The notes: generated from the letters alone by a model not told the origin. A stretch of 64,000 bases of DNA from Fibrobacter sp. UWP2 (GCF_900141705.1 NZ_FQYM01000014.1:1-64000); one strand, 5' to 3'; counted from the first letter of the stretch, positions 18,467 to 28,283 are shown. A program made the numbers and translations.

Positions 18467-19333
18467 GTGCGGATTCTAGTAACGGGTGGTGCCGGCGTCG
18501 TAGGGAAGGCGCTGTGTCGGGAGCTCTTAAAACGCGGTGTGTGTGTTCGCGTTTTGACGCTCCCGGGCGATTGCGTGGATGATGCGATTCCTCCGCAGGT
18601 GGAGGTTTTTCGGGGGGATGTTACCGACTACGGTTCCATGCGCCCCGCTTTTGACGGGGTGGATGCCGTCTTTCATTTAGCTGCCGTTTTGCTTTCGACC
18701 GACCCGGCCGCCTTTGAGCGTGTCAATGCCGGGGGCACGCGGAACGTGGTGTCTGCCTGCCAGGATGCCGGCATTCGTCGGATTCTTTACGTGTCGAGTA
18801 TTTCTGTGACTTACCCAGTTTTAACTCCCTATGGCGCAAGCAAACTTGCGGGGGAGGCGTGCGTCAAGGAATCGGGACTCGACTGGACCATCGTGCGCCC
18901 GACGCTTGTGATTGGCGATGGTGGCGGTGTCGAGTTCAATATGTACGCCCGTTATGTCAAGCGTTTCCCGGTGTATTTTTTGCCCGGGGGCGGAACGGCG
19001 TTGAAACGCCCGGTCCGTAGCGTTGATTTGGTGACGGGTGTTGCGGCGGCGGGCTTGAGCAAGGAATCGGTGGGCAAAACCTATGCCCTTGCCGGTCCCG
19101 ACGTGATGTCGATGGCGCAGATGGCGCAGCTGATTTTGTCGAGCGCCGGGTTGAGGCACCTCATGCTCCCGCTCCCCTGGTGGGTTGCAAAAAAGGCGGC
19201 AGCCTTCAAAAACTGGATTGGTGGCAGCCGGGTTTCGGCCGAACAGGCCCTGGCGGGTTTTTTGTACGACGCTGTCCCCGGGATAGAATCCGCCAAAAAA
19301 GATCTGGGTTACGCACCAAAATCGGCATTTTAG
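18467..19333 (+). CDS. Extended SDR, NAD(P)-dependent epimerase/dehydratase-like
   Basis: 288-residue short-chain dehydrogenase of the extended type. N-terminal Rossmann motif GGAGVVG (7-13) binds NAD(P). FHLAAV, YVSSIS and the YGASK catalytic Tyr/Lys pair are all present, followed by RPTLVIG. Such proteins act on nucleotide sugars, sterol-like or quinone-related substrates; this one cannot be assigned further. Start is GTG with AGAGAGG 6 bases upstream. The ribosome site overlaps the stop of the DnaA-family gene, so the two are probably co-transcribed, though no functional link is evident. Confidence 0.8.
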   Translation: MRILVTGGAGVVGKALCRELLKRGVCVRVLTLPGDCVDDAIPPQVEVFRGDVTDYGSMRPAFDGVDAVFHLAAVLLSTDPAAFERVNAGGTRNVVSACQDAGIRRILYVSSISVTYPVLTPYGASKLAGEACVKESGLDWTIVRPTLVIGDGGGVEFNMYARYVKRFPVYFLPGGGTALKRPVRSVDLVTGVAAAGLSKESVGKTYALAGPDVMSMAQMAQLILSSAGLRHLMLPLPWWVAKKAAAFKNWIGGSRVSAEQALAGFLYDAVPGIESAKKDLGYAPKSAF

Positions 19334-19425
19334 TGTGATTTTTTTAGTATAAATTTTGTTTTTTACTCCCTTTTTTAGCTTTTTGGGGGCTTTTGGAGTA
19401 TATTTTGCTAAAAAGAGGAGCTCTA

Positions 19426-20658
19426 ATGAAAAAGTCATTCCTGTGGGCCGGTTGCTTGGCCGCATCACTTTCGCTCATCGCCTGTGGCGATGACAGCAGT
19501 ACCTCTGTCGACAATACCGACAAGACGGATAGCAAAATTGTGGAGTCTTCGTCTTCTATGGGCGAAGACGGTTCCAGCGGATCTGACGAGGATAAATCAA
19601 GTTCATCGGTGCAAGATGGGGATGAATCGTCTTCTTCTGTTGACGACAACGCCCCGATTCGTGCCGCGACCTTCGATGACCTCGAAAAGAATATGGTTTT
19701 GAAGGGACTTTTTGGTACGGATATCAAGCTTTCTGCCGGCGCCAAGAAGGGTTTCTTTACTTTCTGGCTTCCGGGCGAAATCCAGGATTCTGCCTGGGTG
19801 GCGGTTCAATCGGATTTTGCCAACGGTAAGCTCAAGATTGGCTCTTCCAATGCGGGCGTTGCCTACATCAGTGGCAATGGTACGATCGACTCCTTGAAGT
19901 CCATGGCGCACGACGGCTTGACGATTAACTTTATTGTGAACCAGGAAGGCGAAGAACCTGAGCTCCTGTATTTTGTGGACAAGGGCGACACCAATAAGGT
20001 TGTCACGGACAGGGTCAAGTTTAGCGAAGATATCCTTTCGAAAGCCGAAGACGTCACGGGGAAGCGGTTGAGCTGCGAAGTTGGCGACACCACGAATGTC
20101 TATTCGTTCTTTGACGACAGCTTTATGCTGGTTCGTGTTGTCGGCAAGGATACTGTCAACTGGATCGCCGGGTATTTCGACATCCAGCGCAGCAAGCTTC
20201 TTATGCTGCCCAAGTTCAGAAGGGAATCTTCCAGCGCCCTCTACACCATGGAAGTTTCCTCCTCCTTTGAGATGGGGCCTGTTGTGGGAACCAAGAACTC
20301 GTGTAAGGATTCTAAGTTCGAGTTTAAAAATCTCGATGTCGACAAGCTTGCGACGGAATGGGATGCCTCGGCTGGTGGCAAGGAGTGGACCATGAAGTTG
20401 AAGTCTGACGAGACCTATGAAATTTTGGTGGGTGTCCAACCGCACTTGACTGGAAACTGGGGTGTGTTTGGCGACTACCTCTTTTTGAGCAGCAAAACTT
20501 GCTTTGACCCCGATATTTGCAAGGCGGTCATGGGCAAGGTGACGGATTTTGATGCCGAGAAGGGCTTTACATTTACCCATACGCCTTCGTTCATTGGCGA
20601 GGCTGATCCGGCACCAGTCGAAATTCCTGAAACTTGGGCTGCCCCCAAGTACGAATAA
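19426..20658 (+). CDS. Secreted lipoprotein with acidic Ser-rich linker
   Basis: 410 residues. AGAGGAG lies 5 bases before the chosen ATG at 19426; an upstream in-frame ATG is rejected. The signal peptide ends in LIAC, followed by a linker of about 50 residues rich in Ser and Asp. The rest is a soluble domain of mixed strands with scattered Cys (CEVGD, NSCKDS, KTCFDPDICKAVMG), so disulfides are likely. A middle segment near EWTMKLKSDETYEI and a GNWGVFGDYLFL stretch look lipocalin-like, as in the small lipoprotein at 27.5 kb. I do not recognise a family. It is monocistronic, ending in a strong terminator. Confidence 0.7.
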   Translation: MKKSFLWAGCLAASLSLIACGDDSSTSVDNTDKTDSKIVESSSSMGEDGSSGSDEDKSSSSVQDGDESSSSVDDNAPIRAATFDDLEKNMVLKGLFGTDIKLSAGAKKGFFTFWLPGEIQDSAWVAVQSDFANGKLKIGSSNAGVAYISGNGTIDSLKSMAHDGLTINFIVNQEGEEPELLYFVDKGDTNKVVTDRVKFSEDILSKAEDVTGKRLSCEVGDTTNVYSFFDDSFMLVRVVGKDTVNWIAGYFDIQRSKLLMLPKFRRESSSALYTMEVSSSFEMGPVVGTKNSCKDSKFEFKNLDVDKLATEWDASAGGKEWTMKLKSDETYEILVGVQPHLTGNWGVFGDYLFLSSKTCFDPDICKAVMGKVTDFDAEKGFTFTHTPSFIGEADPAPVEIPETWAAPKYE

Positions 20659-20680
20659 GGCTCGCTTGAGTGTTTTTGAA

Positions 20681-20711
20681 AAGTTGCCGGACTCGCGTTC
20701 GGCAACTTTTT
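20681..20711 (+). terminator. Rho-independent terminator
   Basis: Perfect 9-bp stem AAGTTGCCG/CGGCAACTT with a 10-base loop and a T run. It separates the lipoprotein from the NAD synthetase gene. Confidence 0.9.
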
Positions 20712-20754
20712 ATATTTGTGCCGAAAAGGCGCTGTAGCCGCCAAAGGTCGAACG

Positions 20755-22260
20755 ATGAATATCTACATGGTCCAAATGAACGTGGAACCGGGGAATCCGG
20801 AAGAGAATTTCAACACGATGAGCGCTGCGATTTCCCGAGCTAAAAAGGCGGGCGCCGATTACGTTCTGTTCCCTGCGGGAGCCCTGTTGGGTAGTTACAT
20901 GCTGGGGGCAAAAGGCTTCGAGAGCGGTTTGCAAGGCCGCTGGGCGGCTTGTTTTAGGAAGTTCGTGAAGCTCAACAAGGATAAAAAGATTATTGTCGGG
21001 GATTCCCTCGAGAAACAGTTTGTCGTGGTCTCGTTGGAGCATACCTACAACCTGGGAAAGGCTGCTGTTGTGAAAGAAAAGTATTCCAAGGTGGCCCGCG
21101 AAGCCAAGAGGCCTGTTTTTTATGTGGCGCCGGTGGGCACCTGCAATTCGGGCAAGAACATTTATGCCATGGACGGCGGCAGTTGTATTTTTGACAAGAC
21201 GGGGAAAATCGTTTTTCGTATGCCGCAGTTCAAGGCGGCGGAAGCCCTGGTGAAGGTGGATGCCAAAGGTGGCATTAAGGTTTACGACCCGGAGGGCAAA
21301 CCCGCGAAATCGTTCAAACCCTATACCCAAAAGATTGCCGAGGTCCATGACGCCTTGGTGCTCATGATTCGCGAGAACCTGAAGAAGTTTCACATTGGGC
21401 GCATGGTCATCGGGGCGAGCGGCGGCATTGATAGTGCCGTCTCTGCGGCGCTCTATGCCGAGGCGATTGGGCCCGAGAACGTTTACCTAGTGAACATGCC
21501 CACCCGTTTTAATTCCAGCACCACGAAGAATGCCGCCCACGACCTGGCGGTCAATTTGGGTTGCCCTTATACGGTCGCGCCGATTGAGGGCATGCTGAAT
21601 GCCATCCGTAAGGATTTGGCCAAGTGCAAGTTCGAACGCAGCAACGCCAAGATCAAGGTCGAGGGCCTCCATTACGAGAATTTGCAGGCGCGTACGCGTT
21701 CGTCGAGCGTGTTGCTTTCGATTGCCTCCGTTTTGGGCGCGGGCATTACCTGCAACGGCAACAAGAGCGAAGCCACCGCGGGCTATTGCACGCTCTATGG
21801 CGACTCTTGCGGTGTGATGTGCGCCTTGGGCGATCTCTGGAAAACGCAGGTCTACGAACTTGCGAACTACATCAACCGCAATGGCGAAATTATCCCGAAG
21901 GCCTCCATTGACGTGCCCGCCAGCGCAGAACTGAGCGACGCGATGAACGTGGACGAGGGTAAGGGCGACCCCATCAAGTACCCCTACCACGACAGACTCT
22001 TTGCCTACTGGGTCGATGAACGCCACGCGCTCGAGGATACCGAGAAGTTGCTGGCAAACGGCACGCTCTGCAAAAAGATCGGCGCCGACGAGAAGTACTT
22101 CAAGAAGTTATTCAAAACAAAGGATGCCGCCCTCGAAGACATGCGCGCCTGGCATCGCCGGTTCCGCGGCATTGCACTGGCGAAGCGCATTCAGTTCCCG
22201 CCGATCCTCTCGGTGAGCGGGAGCGCCTTTGGCGGTGAATATATCGAAAGCCAGGGCTAG
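20755..22260 (+). CDS. nadE: NAD synthetase with degenerate N-terminal nitrilase domain
   Basis: 501 residues. The C-terminal ~290 residues are a complete NAD synthase: SGGIDS (222-227) PP-loop, YENLQAR, NGNKSE, GYCTLYGD and WKTQVYELA. It adenylates and amidates nicotinate adenine dinucleotide. The N-terminal ~210 residues align to the glutaminase (nitrilase) domain but are short. FPEL, which holds the catalytic Glu, reads FPAG at about 39-42. The segment that should hold the catalytic Lys and Cys (YRK...CED) is missing between the IIVGDS strand and the FYVAPVG strand, while the later DGGS-FD motif is kept. I infer it uses free ammonia. The start is ATG 20755, after the upstream terminator. 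It converges on mnmA with a 1-base gap. Confidence 0.88.
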   Translation: MNIYMVQMNVEPGNPEENFNTMSAAISRAKKAGADYVLFPAGALLGSYMLGAKGFESGLQGRWAACFRKFVKLNKDKKIIVGDSLEKQFVVVSLEHTYNLGKAAVVKEKYSKVAREAKRPVFYVAPVGTCNSGKNIYAMDGGSCIFDKTGKIVFRMPQFKAAEALVKVDAKGGIKVYDPEGKPAKSFKPYTQKIAEVHDALVLMIRENLKKFHIGRMVIGASGGIDSAVSAALYAEAIGPENVYLVNMPTRFNSSTTKNAAHDLAVNLGCPYTVAPIEGMLNAIRKDLAKCKFERSNAKIKVEGLHYENLQARTRSSSVLLSIASVLGAGITCNGNKSEATAGYCTLYGDSCGVMCALGDLWKTQVYELANYINRNGEIIPKASIDVPASAELSDAMNVDEGKGDPIKYPYHDRLFAYWVDERHALEDTEKLLANGTLCKKIGADEKYFKKLFKTKDAALEDMRAWHRRFRGIALAKRIQFPPILSVSGSAFGGEYIESQG

Positions 22261-22261
22261 G

Positions 22262-23359
22262 CTATTTGTCGATGACGGCGGAGAGTACGACTCCGTCCCC
22301 GTCGTAGAGTACCAGGATTTGACCCGGCGTGGAAGCGAACTGTGGCTCGTCAAAACGCACGGTGATTTCGTTGTCGTTTAAGTTGACGATGCTTGCCATG
22401 GAACCCTTGTGGCCCAGGCGGATTTGCGCCGAGAGCTTTTTAGAAAGACATGGCGCGTTATTTTCGACCATGAGGTTCACGTTCACGGCGTGGACTTCGG
22501 TGCACTGGAGCGTGTTTCGCGGACCGAGTACCACCTGGTTCTTTTCGGCGTCAATCTTCACGACAAAGAGGGGCTCCGGCTGGCCGCCGATGTTTAAACC
22601 CTTGCGCTGGCCGATGGTGTAGTGGACAATGCCTTTGTGGCGCCCGAGTACGTTGCCTTCGAGGTCCACAAAGTCGCCGGGGACGTTGTCGGATTCGTCG
22701 AAGAGCACGGAGTAGTCTCCGCATTCCAAAAAATCCTGGCTCTCTTTTTTGTCGGCGTAGTCGGCCCAGCCGATTTCGCGGGCGAGCGCCTTCACGTCTT
22801 CTTTGCGCATGCCGCCGAGGGGGAACTTGACGATGGAGAGCTGGTCTATGGAAAGGCGCGATAAAAAGTATGACTGGTCTTTGGACAGGTCGGTAGCGCG
22901 GTACAAGAAGGGTTCCGTGGGGCTCTTGAAATCGAGACGGGCATAGTGGCCCGTGGCGAAGTAGTCGAACTGGATTCCCATTTTGCGGGCGGCGTTCAGC
23001 AGCGCGCCGAATTTAATGGTCTGGTTGCAGCGCACGCACGGGTTCGGCGTGCGGCCCGCACGGTACTCGCTGCGGAAGTAGTCCAGCACCTCGTGGGTGT
23101 ATTCGCTAGACACCTGCACGGTGTAGTGCGGGATTCCAAGGCGGTCGGCCACGGTCTTGGCCTCGGCGATGCTCTCGTCCTCGTTGGGACCGTAGCAGCC
23201 GGACTTGCCTTCGATTTTGGGAATGTCCAGGGAGCCGTCCCATGTGGCCATGGTGACTCCAATGACGTTGAAGCCTTGCTGCTTGAGCGTCCATGCGGCC
23301 AGGGCGGAATCCACTCCGCCCGAGAGCCCGACTATAACGGTGTTGTTCTTAGAATCCAT
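22262..23359 (-). CDS. mnmA: tRNA-specific 2-thiouridylase MnmA
   Basis: 365 residues, normal length. Adds sulfur to U34 of Lys, Glu and Gln tRNAs using ATP. The PP-loop SGGVDS lies at 13-18. NPCVRCN supplies the first catalytic Cys. LECGDYSVLF supplies the second Cys, in a context altered from the common TGICFIG form. TGHYAR and TIGQRKGLNIGG are standard, and the C-terminal beta-barrel is intact. It is divergently arranged with the MoxR gene, 36 bases apart. Confidence 0.95.
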   Translation of the reverse strand: MDSKNNTVIVGLSGGVDSALAAWTLKQQGFNVIGVTMATWDGSLDIPKIEGKSGCYGPNEDESIAEAKTVADRLGIPHYTVQVSSEYTHEVLDYFRSEYRAGRTPNPCVRCNQTIKFGALLNAARKMGIQFDYFATGHYARLDFKSPTEPFLYRATDLSKDQSYFLSRLSIDQLSIVKFPLGGMRKEDVKALAREIGWADYADKKESQDFLECGDYSVLFDESDNVPGDFVDLEGNVLGRHKGIVHYTIGQRKGLNIGGQPEPLFVVKIDAEKNQVVLGPRNTLQCTEVHAVNVNLMVENNAPCLSKKLSAQIRLGHKGSMASIVNLNDNEITVRFDEPQFASTPGQILVLYDGDGVVLSAVIDK

Positions 23360-23395
23360 GTTCCAAATATAGAATTTGAGGATATATTTAAAAAT

Positions 23396-24304
23396 ATGAT
23401 TAAACGACTTATAGATGCTTTAGACTCTGTGCTTTTGGGCAAGCACGATTCCGTAGAAATGCTCGTGATGGCCTTGCTGGCCGATGGCCATGTGCTTATT
23501 GAAGACGTCCCCGGCACGGGCAAGACGACTTTGGCGAAGGCGCTCGCGGCGGCGGTCGGTGCCGATTTTGCCCGAATCCAATTTACCCCGGACCTGCTCC
23601 CGGCCGACGTGACCGGCGGTGCGGTTTACAAGGCGAACAAGGGCGACTTTGAAATTCGCAAGGGTCCTGTGTTTACGCAGGTGCTTTTGGCCGACGAAAT
23701 CAACCGTGCGTCGCCCCGCACACAGAGCGCCCTGTTGGAGGCCATGGAAGAACGTCAGGTGAGCTTGGAAGGGACTCCCCACAAGTTGCCGGAACTCTTT
23801 ATGGTGCTTGCGACCGAGAACCCTGTGGAATTCCATGGGGTGTTCCCGCTCCCCGAGGCTCAAATGGACCGCTTTATGATCCGGCTTTCGCTGGGCTACC
23901 CAAGCGACGAGACGGAACTCCAGATTTTGCGCAGCCACCGCGAATCCAAACCGCTGGACTCGCTTACTGCAGTGACGACTCCCGACGAGATTTTGAAGAC
24001 GCGCAAGGAAGTGGTCCGGATCCACGTGGACGAGGCTTTGGAACAATACGTGGTCTCGCTGGTGCAGGCGACTCGCGTGAACCCGGCGGTGCGTTTGGCG
24101 GCGAGCCCGCGTGCGGGTATTAACCTGGTGAAGATGGCGCAGGCAAGCGCCTATGTGGCGGGTCGCGATTTCGTGAATCCCGACGATATCCAAAAAGTTT
24201 TTTACCCCGTGATGGAACACCGCGTATTTGCCAAGGAGTCGACTCCCGGGATTTCGAGAGTACTTTTGGAACAGATCGTGAAACAGGTGAAAATCCCTAA
24301 ATAG
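23396..24304 (+). CDS. MoxR-family AAA+ ATPase
   Basis: 302 residues. Walker A is GTGKTT (40-45), Walker B is LLADEINRA at about residue 99, and the sensor 1 region is VLATENP followed by PLPEAQMDRF. These are diagnostic of MoxR ATPases, which act as chaperones on membrane- or periplasm-linked partners carrying VWA or DUF58 domains. The frame is open upstream into the mnmA gene, but ATG 23396 gives the family's normal N-terminus. It heads a three-gene unit with DUF58 and TgpA-like genes, a combination seen across many bacteria. Confidence 0.92.
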   Translation: MIKRLIDALDSVLLGKHDSVEMLVMALLADGHVLIEDVPGTGKTTLAKALAAAVGADFARIQFTPDLLPADVTGGAVYKANKGDFEIRKGPVFTQVLLADEINRASPRTQSALLEAMEERQVSLEGTPHKLPELFMVLATENPVEFHGVFPLPEAQMDRFMIRLSLGYPSDETELQILRSHRESKPLDSLTAVTTPDEILKTRKEVVRIHVDEALEQYVVSLVQATRVNPAVRLAASPRAGINLVKMAQASAYVAGRDFVNPDDIQKVFYPVMEHRVFAKESTPGISRVLLEQIVKQVKIPK

Positions 24305-24316
24305 CGATAGAGTTCC

Positions 24317-25525
24317 ATGTCGTTTGTTCAGCCCCTCACATGGATTGTCAAGGCGATCCCTCGCGCGCCCAAGCGTGCGGGGCTTTTGATGCGCCTTTAC
24401 TATCGTTGGCAAGAGAACTTTATGCCGGCGGGGCATGCGGCGGCTGCGCTTTTGATGTTTTCGATGTTTGTGGGGATGGTCCCCGGTTTTTGGGCGGCGT
24501 GGATTTTTTGCGGAATTGACTTCTTGTTCATTTTGACATTGGTGCCGAGCTTGTTCTTGACAAGCCGTAAGAACAAAGTAATGGCGGGCGAGGTGGTGGT
24601 GCCGCCGGCGTTCGAGGGTGGCGAAACCACATTGACGGTTACTGTGACGGCGGCAAACAAAATGGACGCGGTGAGTGTCGGCTGCTTTAGGATGGATCCG
24701 AGTATAAAGTGCGAGGAGCCCGATTTGCGACCGCTTGCCATGGGCGAGGTGGCGAATTTACAGTGTCGCCTTCGGGTGGGAAACCGTGGTGCGTATTTGG
24801 TTCCGAAGGTGGCGGTGATTGTTCCCGAGGTGCAGGGGATGCTGCGTTATGCGGCGACCGTTGGCAAGGCTGAACTTTTGGTTTTCCCGCGCCCGGTAAA
24901 GATTTTAAGTTTTTCCTTCCTCACGTCGGGGGCGAGCGGGGTGGTGTTCGCCCCGCTACTGATGCCGAGCCTTATGCGCGGCATGGATTTTGTGGGCGTG
25001 CGCGAGTATCGCGAGGGCGATTCGCTGAGAGACTTGCACCACAAGGCGTTTGCCCGCTACGGGCGCCCCTTCACCAAGGAGTTCGAGACGGAGCGGGGCG
25101 CCGGTGCCGTGCTGGTGCTCGACACCACAGCACGGGGCTTGCGCGAAAAGATGAACTTGGAACCGCTTGTGCGCTTGGCCGCGGGCATCGGCCTATGGCT
25201 TTTGGAGCGTGGGACTCTCGGACGCTTTTTTATCGGCAACGAGGAAGTCCCGCTGGTCAGTGCCGACGGCGGAGTTTCGCTGCTCGAGTCCCTGGCCCGT
25301 ATCCCGCGGGCAGGACTGTACCGGCAAAAGGCTCCGCCAAAAAAAACGTGGTCCCCGGCCGCACGTCCCACGGGGCCCGTACTTCGTCTGGGTCTTGAAC
25401 CCGAGTTGAATGCCCTTGTCCACAAGCAGATTGTGGTTGATATGCGACACGGCGCCCAGCCCGCCGAATCCCCGTCGGATGATGTCCTGTTTTTGCACAG
25501 CGTGCCTGCGGAGGTCTCGTTATGA
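24317..25525 (+). CDS. DUF58 domain membrane protein
   Basis: 402 residues. Two transmembrane segments (about 40-78) precede a beta-rich domain. The DUF58 signature is clear: VREYREGDSLRDLHHKAFARYG, where REYxxGD is the family hallmark (usually followed by a DW/IDWKASAR-type stretch), then FETERG and a VLVLD strand of the degenerate VWA fold. Likely client or partner of the MoxR ATPase 12 bases upstream. It overlaps the next gene by 4 bases (ATGA), so translation is coupled. Confidence 0.9.
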   Translation: MSFVQPLTWIVKAIPRAPKRAGLLMRLYYRWQENFMPAGHAAAALLMFSMFVGMVPGFWAAWIFCGIDFLFILTLVPSLFLTSRKNKVMAGEVVVPPAFEGGETTLTVTVTAANKMDAVSVGCFRMDPSIKCEEPDLRPLAMGEVANLQCRLRVGNRGAYLVPKVAVIVPEVQGMLRYAATVGKAELLVFPRPVKILSFSFLTSGASGVVFAPLLMPSLMRGMDFVGVREYREGDSLRDLHHKAFARYGRPFTKEFETERGAGAVLVLDTTARGLREKMNLEPLVRLAAGIGLWLLERGTLGRFFIGNEEVPLVSADGGVSLLESLARIPRAGLYRQKAPPKKTWSPAARPTGPVLRLGLEPELNALVHKQIVVDMRHGAQPAESPSDDVLFLHSVPAEVSL

Positions 25526-27489
25526 TGACGTTCGCCCGTGAAAAAAACGTGCGTGAGATTTGCAGGACGCTCTTTTTGTGCATCGCCTCGTTCAATTTGG
25601 GAGTGAGCAGCGAACTCCTTTTTTTGGGCATCCTCTTTTTGGCTCTGTTTGTGTACTTGCCCCTTCGAGGCTGGTTGTTCTCGCAACCGAAGGCGTCTCC
25701 CCCTCGCTATAAAAAGACAATTGCCTATTTGGGGATTGTCCCGTGCGCCATTTGGTGGGTGCTGACCCCGAGCGTGGACTACGGGATGTCCCCGTATATC
25801 GTCTACATCCCGGCGTGGTACCTACTGTTCCTCGCGTGGCTGCAAAAACGGAGTGTGGGCAACGGAGCCTACGAAGTCTTTGTGGCGTTCAACGGGGTCG
25901 CCGCCTTGTTCATGGGACTTTTTCAGGCTCCGCGCCCGTGCGTGGCTCTGGGGGCCGCAGGGCTGTTGCTGGTGGCGGTAACTTACGCCCGCCCACGGAC
26001 GGCTTTGTACAAACACCTCCTTTTTGTTTTGCTCTTTATGGGGATGGGCGCTGCGGCCATTGGCGGCTGGCAATACTGGAAAAGCCATCGACATTACGAT
26101 GGACGGTGGGAAAGGGATTTCGCCGAGAGAAACCGCATAATGGGTTTCGACCCCGTGATGTCACTGGGCTCCTTCTCGAACAACTACACGTCGCGCTACA
26201 ACGATCAAGTCGTGTTGCGTGTTTGGGATTCGCTGGCACCGGAATACCTCCGTGCCGCGGTTTACGAGAAGTACGTTGCCGGGCTTTGGAAGTTGCCCGC
26301 CAAGGCCGAAAGCAAAATTTACCCGCAGTATTACCGCGTGGACTACGCCGTTTTTGAACTTGCAGATTCGGTGACGCGTAAACCGGGCGTGAAGTCGGTG
26401 TGGGTGCAGTCCGCCTTCGACAACTTTGGCTACCTGTTTGCGGACCCGCGTGCGGTGGGCGTGGCGGCCAAGAACGCGGACTCCCTGGACTATTATGCTT
26501 CCGGCATTTTTGCGGGGGCGAACGGCAATCGTGGGGACTGGTACTATTACGTTCCTCCGGCAAAACAAACTTTGTTCGAAATCGATAGCGCGGGAGCGAG
26601 GGACTCCGTGAACCTCCAGATAGGGGTGCTTTACCGAGAATTTGTCGATTCGGTGGCTCGGGTCATGGAACTGCCCTCCGATACAAGTATCACCGAGGGG
26701 TACCCGGACTCGCTGGCGTACCACATCCGTCAGTACTTTGTTCAAAACTTCAAGTATTCGCTGGTTGTTCCCGGTGTACGTGAAGCGCGCCGCCAGTCCA
26801 GCGGCACTCGTGCCGACCCGCTTGTTGTGTTTTGGAATGCCAAGCAAGGGTATTGCGAGTACTACGCGACGTTGGCGACGCTTCTTTTTCGCCACTTTGG
26901 GATTCCGGCGCGCTATGTTTCGGGGTTTGCCCATCCCGAGCGCGTGGAGGGCCGCCCATATGCGCTGTTCCGCCGTCGCCATAGCCATGCCTGGGTGGAA
27001 GTCTACGCTCACGACCAATGGCTCACGTTCGATCCGACGCCTCCCATAATGGTAATGTGGGATTCAAGGTCGTTCTGGTGGCAGATCAAGTGGGAATCCT
27101 TGAAGGGCCGCTTTGCCTACGCATTCCACGTGCTCAGGGAGGGCGAGTGGCGTAGGGTTGTTGACAGTTGGCAAAGCACGACTGCTGGCGTTTTGGACAG
27201 CCCCTATTTTTATGCGGGCTTGGTCTTGATGGTGATCCTTGTTGCGTTGTTCAAGGTTCGCAGGGTGTTTTCAAGGAGGCGTGGTCAACCGAAGGGAAAT
27301 CGGGCTGCCCACTGGATCGCCATCCTCGATCGGGCCGAGCGGACCCTCTTGAAAGCCGGTTATACCAGGGCCGCGGGCGAGACTGTTTCGGCGTTCACCC
27401 TCCGTGTACAAAAAAAGCTTCAAGACGAGGACTGCCTTGAAGCTGTAGAAATGCTGCGCCAGTACGAAAAGAACCGTTGGCGTCGTTAA
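25522..27489 (+). CDS. TgpA-like membrane transglutaminase
   Basis: 655 residues. An N-terminal block of five to six membrane helices (about 10-190) leads into a periplasmic transglutaminase-like domain. The triad is visible: Cys in QGYCEYYATL, His in HSHAWVEVY and Asp in FDPTPP. A further membrane helix (about 560-580) leads to a short cytoplasmic tail (DUF4129-like position). TgpA of Pseudomonas is an essential periplasmic transglutaminase; the substrate is unknown. It forms an operon with MoxR and DUF58. It converges on the small lipoprotein gene with only 3 bases between stops. Confidence 0.9.
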   Translation: MMTFAREKNVREICRTLFLCIASFNLGVSSELLFLGILFLALFVYLPLRGWLFSQPKASPPRYKKTIAYLGIVPCAIWWVLTPSVDYGMSPYIVYIPAWYLLFLAWLQKRSVGNGAYEVFVAFNGVAALFMGLFQAPRPCVALGAAGLLLVAVTYARPRTALYKHLLFVLLFMGMGAAAIGGWQYWKSHRHYDGRWERDFAERNRIMGFDPVMSLGSFSNNYTSRYNDQVVLRVWDSLAPEYLRAAVYEKYVAGLWKLPAKAESKIYPQYYRVDYAVFELADSVTRKPGVKSVWVQSAFDNFGYLFADPRAVGVAAKNADSLDYYASGIFAGANGNRGDWYYYVPPAKQTLFEIDSAGARDSVNLQIGVLYREFVDSVARVMELPSDTSITEGYPDSLAYHIRQYFVQNFKYSLVVPGVREARRQSSGTRADPLVVFWNAKQGYCEYYATLATLLFRHFGIPARYVSGFAHPERVEGRPYALFRRRHSHAWVEVYAHDQWLTFDPTPPIMVMWDSRSFWWQIKWESLKGRFAYAFHVLREGEWRRVVDSWQSTTAGVLDSPYFYAGLVLMVILVALFKVRRVFSRRRGQPKGNRAAHWIAILDRAERTLLKAGYTRAAGETVSAFTLRVQKKLQDEDCLEAVEMLRQYEKNRWRR

Positions 27490-27492
27490 CGC

Positions 27493-28029
27493 CTAGTTGG
27501 CGCTAATCGTAAAGATTTCGTGGGTGTTTAGTTTTTCGCTTTCATCGGCATATTCCATCTCGGAGTTCAAGAAGAAAATGCCGGGGATGTCCATTTCAAC
27601 AACGGCGCCGTTGACCTTGATGCCCGGGGTGCCAGTCCAGGTCTTGGGGTTCATGCAGGTGTTGCCGTTCCTGGTTCTAAGGGTGAGTGTTTTGCCCGAA
27701 ATGGACCAGTCTCCATAGACGGGGCTTTCTGCACAGGTCGCATGGTTTACCTTGGAGAGGTCAAATTCAAACTTTCCACCTTCGTTGAAGGTGAGCTTGG
27801 AAGGGCTTGCCGAGAAGTTGTGGTCGGGGAAGATGCTGCTGGTGACCGTGCCGTCTTCGTTAAGCACGACTTCGTAGGCTCCGTTCAGGTTCCAGGTGCC
27901 AATGAGGCAGTCGGCGCTCAGACCGGAGGCGCAGAGCTCGGCACGGGTCGGGTCCGCTTCGTCTTCGCTGCAAGCGCCCAAAAGGCAAAGGCTGGAGATG
28001 GCTGCCATGGCCAAAATCTTGTTTTTCAT
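27493..28029 (-). CDS. Small lipocalin-like lipoprotein
   Basis: 178 residues. ATG 28029 has AGAGGATC 5 bases upstream and starts a signal peptide ending in LGAC. The mature part contains CLIGTWNLNGAYEVVLNEDG and DWSISGKTLTL, the spacing expected of lipocalin-like or DUF4923-type domains that sense or bind small ligands. Four further Cys suggest two disulfides. Function unknown. The 254-base gap to the CE6 gene serves two divergent promoters and is very AT-rich. Confidence 0.7.
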   Translation of the reverse strand: MKNKILAMAAISSLCLLGACSEDEADPTRAELCASGLSADCLIGTWNLNGAYEVVLNEDGTVTSSIFPDHNFSASPSKLTFNEGGKFEFDLSKVNHATCAESPVYGDWSISGKTLTLRTRNGNTCMNPKTWTGTPGIKVNGAVVEMDIPGIFFLNSEMEYADESEKLNTHEIFTISAN

Positions 28030-28283
28030 ATTGATCCTCTTTTGTTGTTTTTTTTTGGAATATAAATTTTTCGGCTGTAAAAAAAACGATAAACGAAAAA
28101 AAACGAATGGTAAAGCCCTTTTTTTGCGTTTGTCGGTTAAAATGGGGCTTTGTAAACGGTCCGATGTTGAATATTTATACAACGGAAATGGAATTTTTTT
28201 AGAAAAAAAACATTCTTTCCATAATAATTTATGCTCACGGGCTCTTTAAAGTCCTGTAAAAGTGTGTTGTTAAGGAGTAAAAA

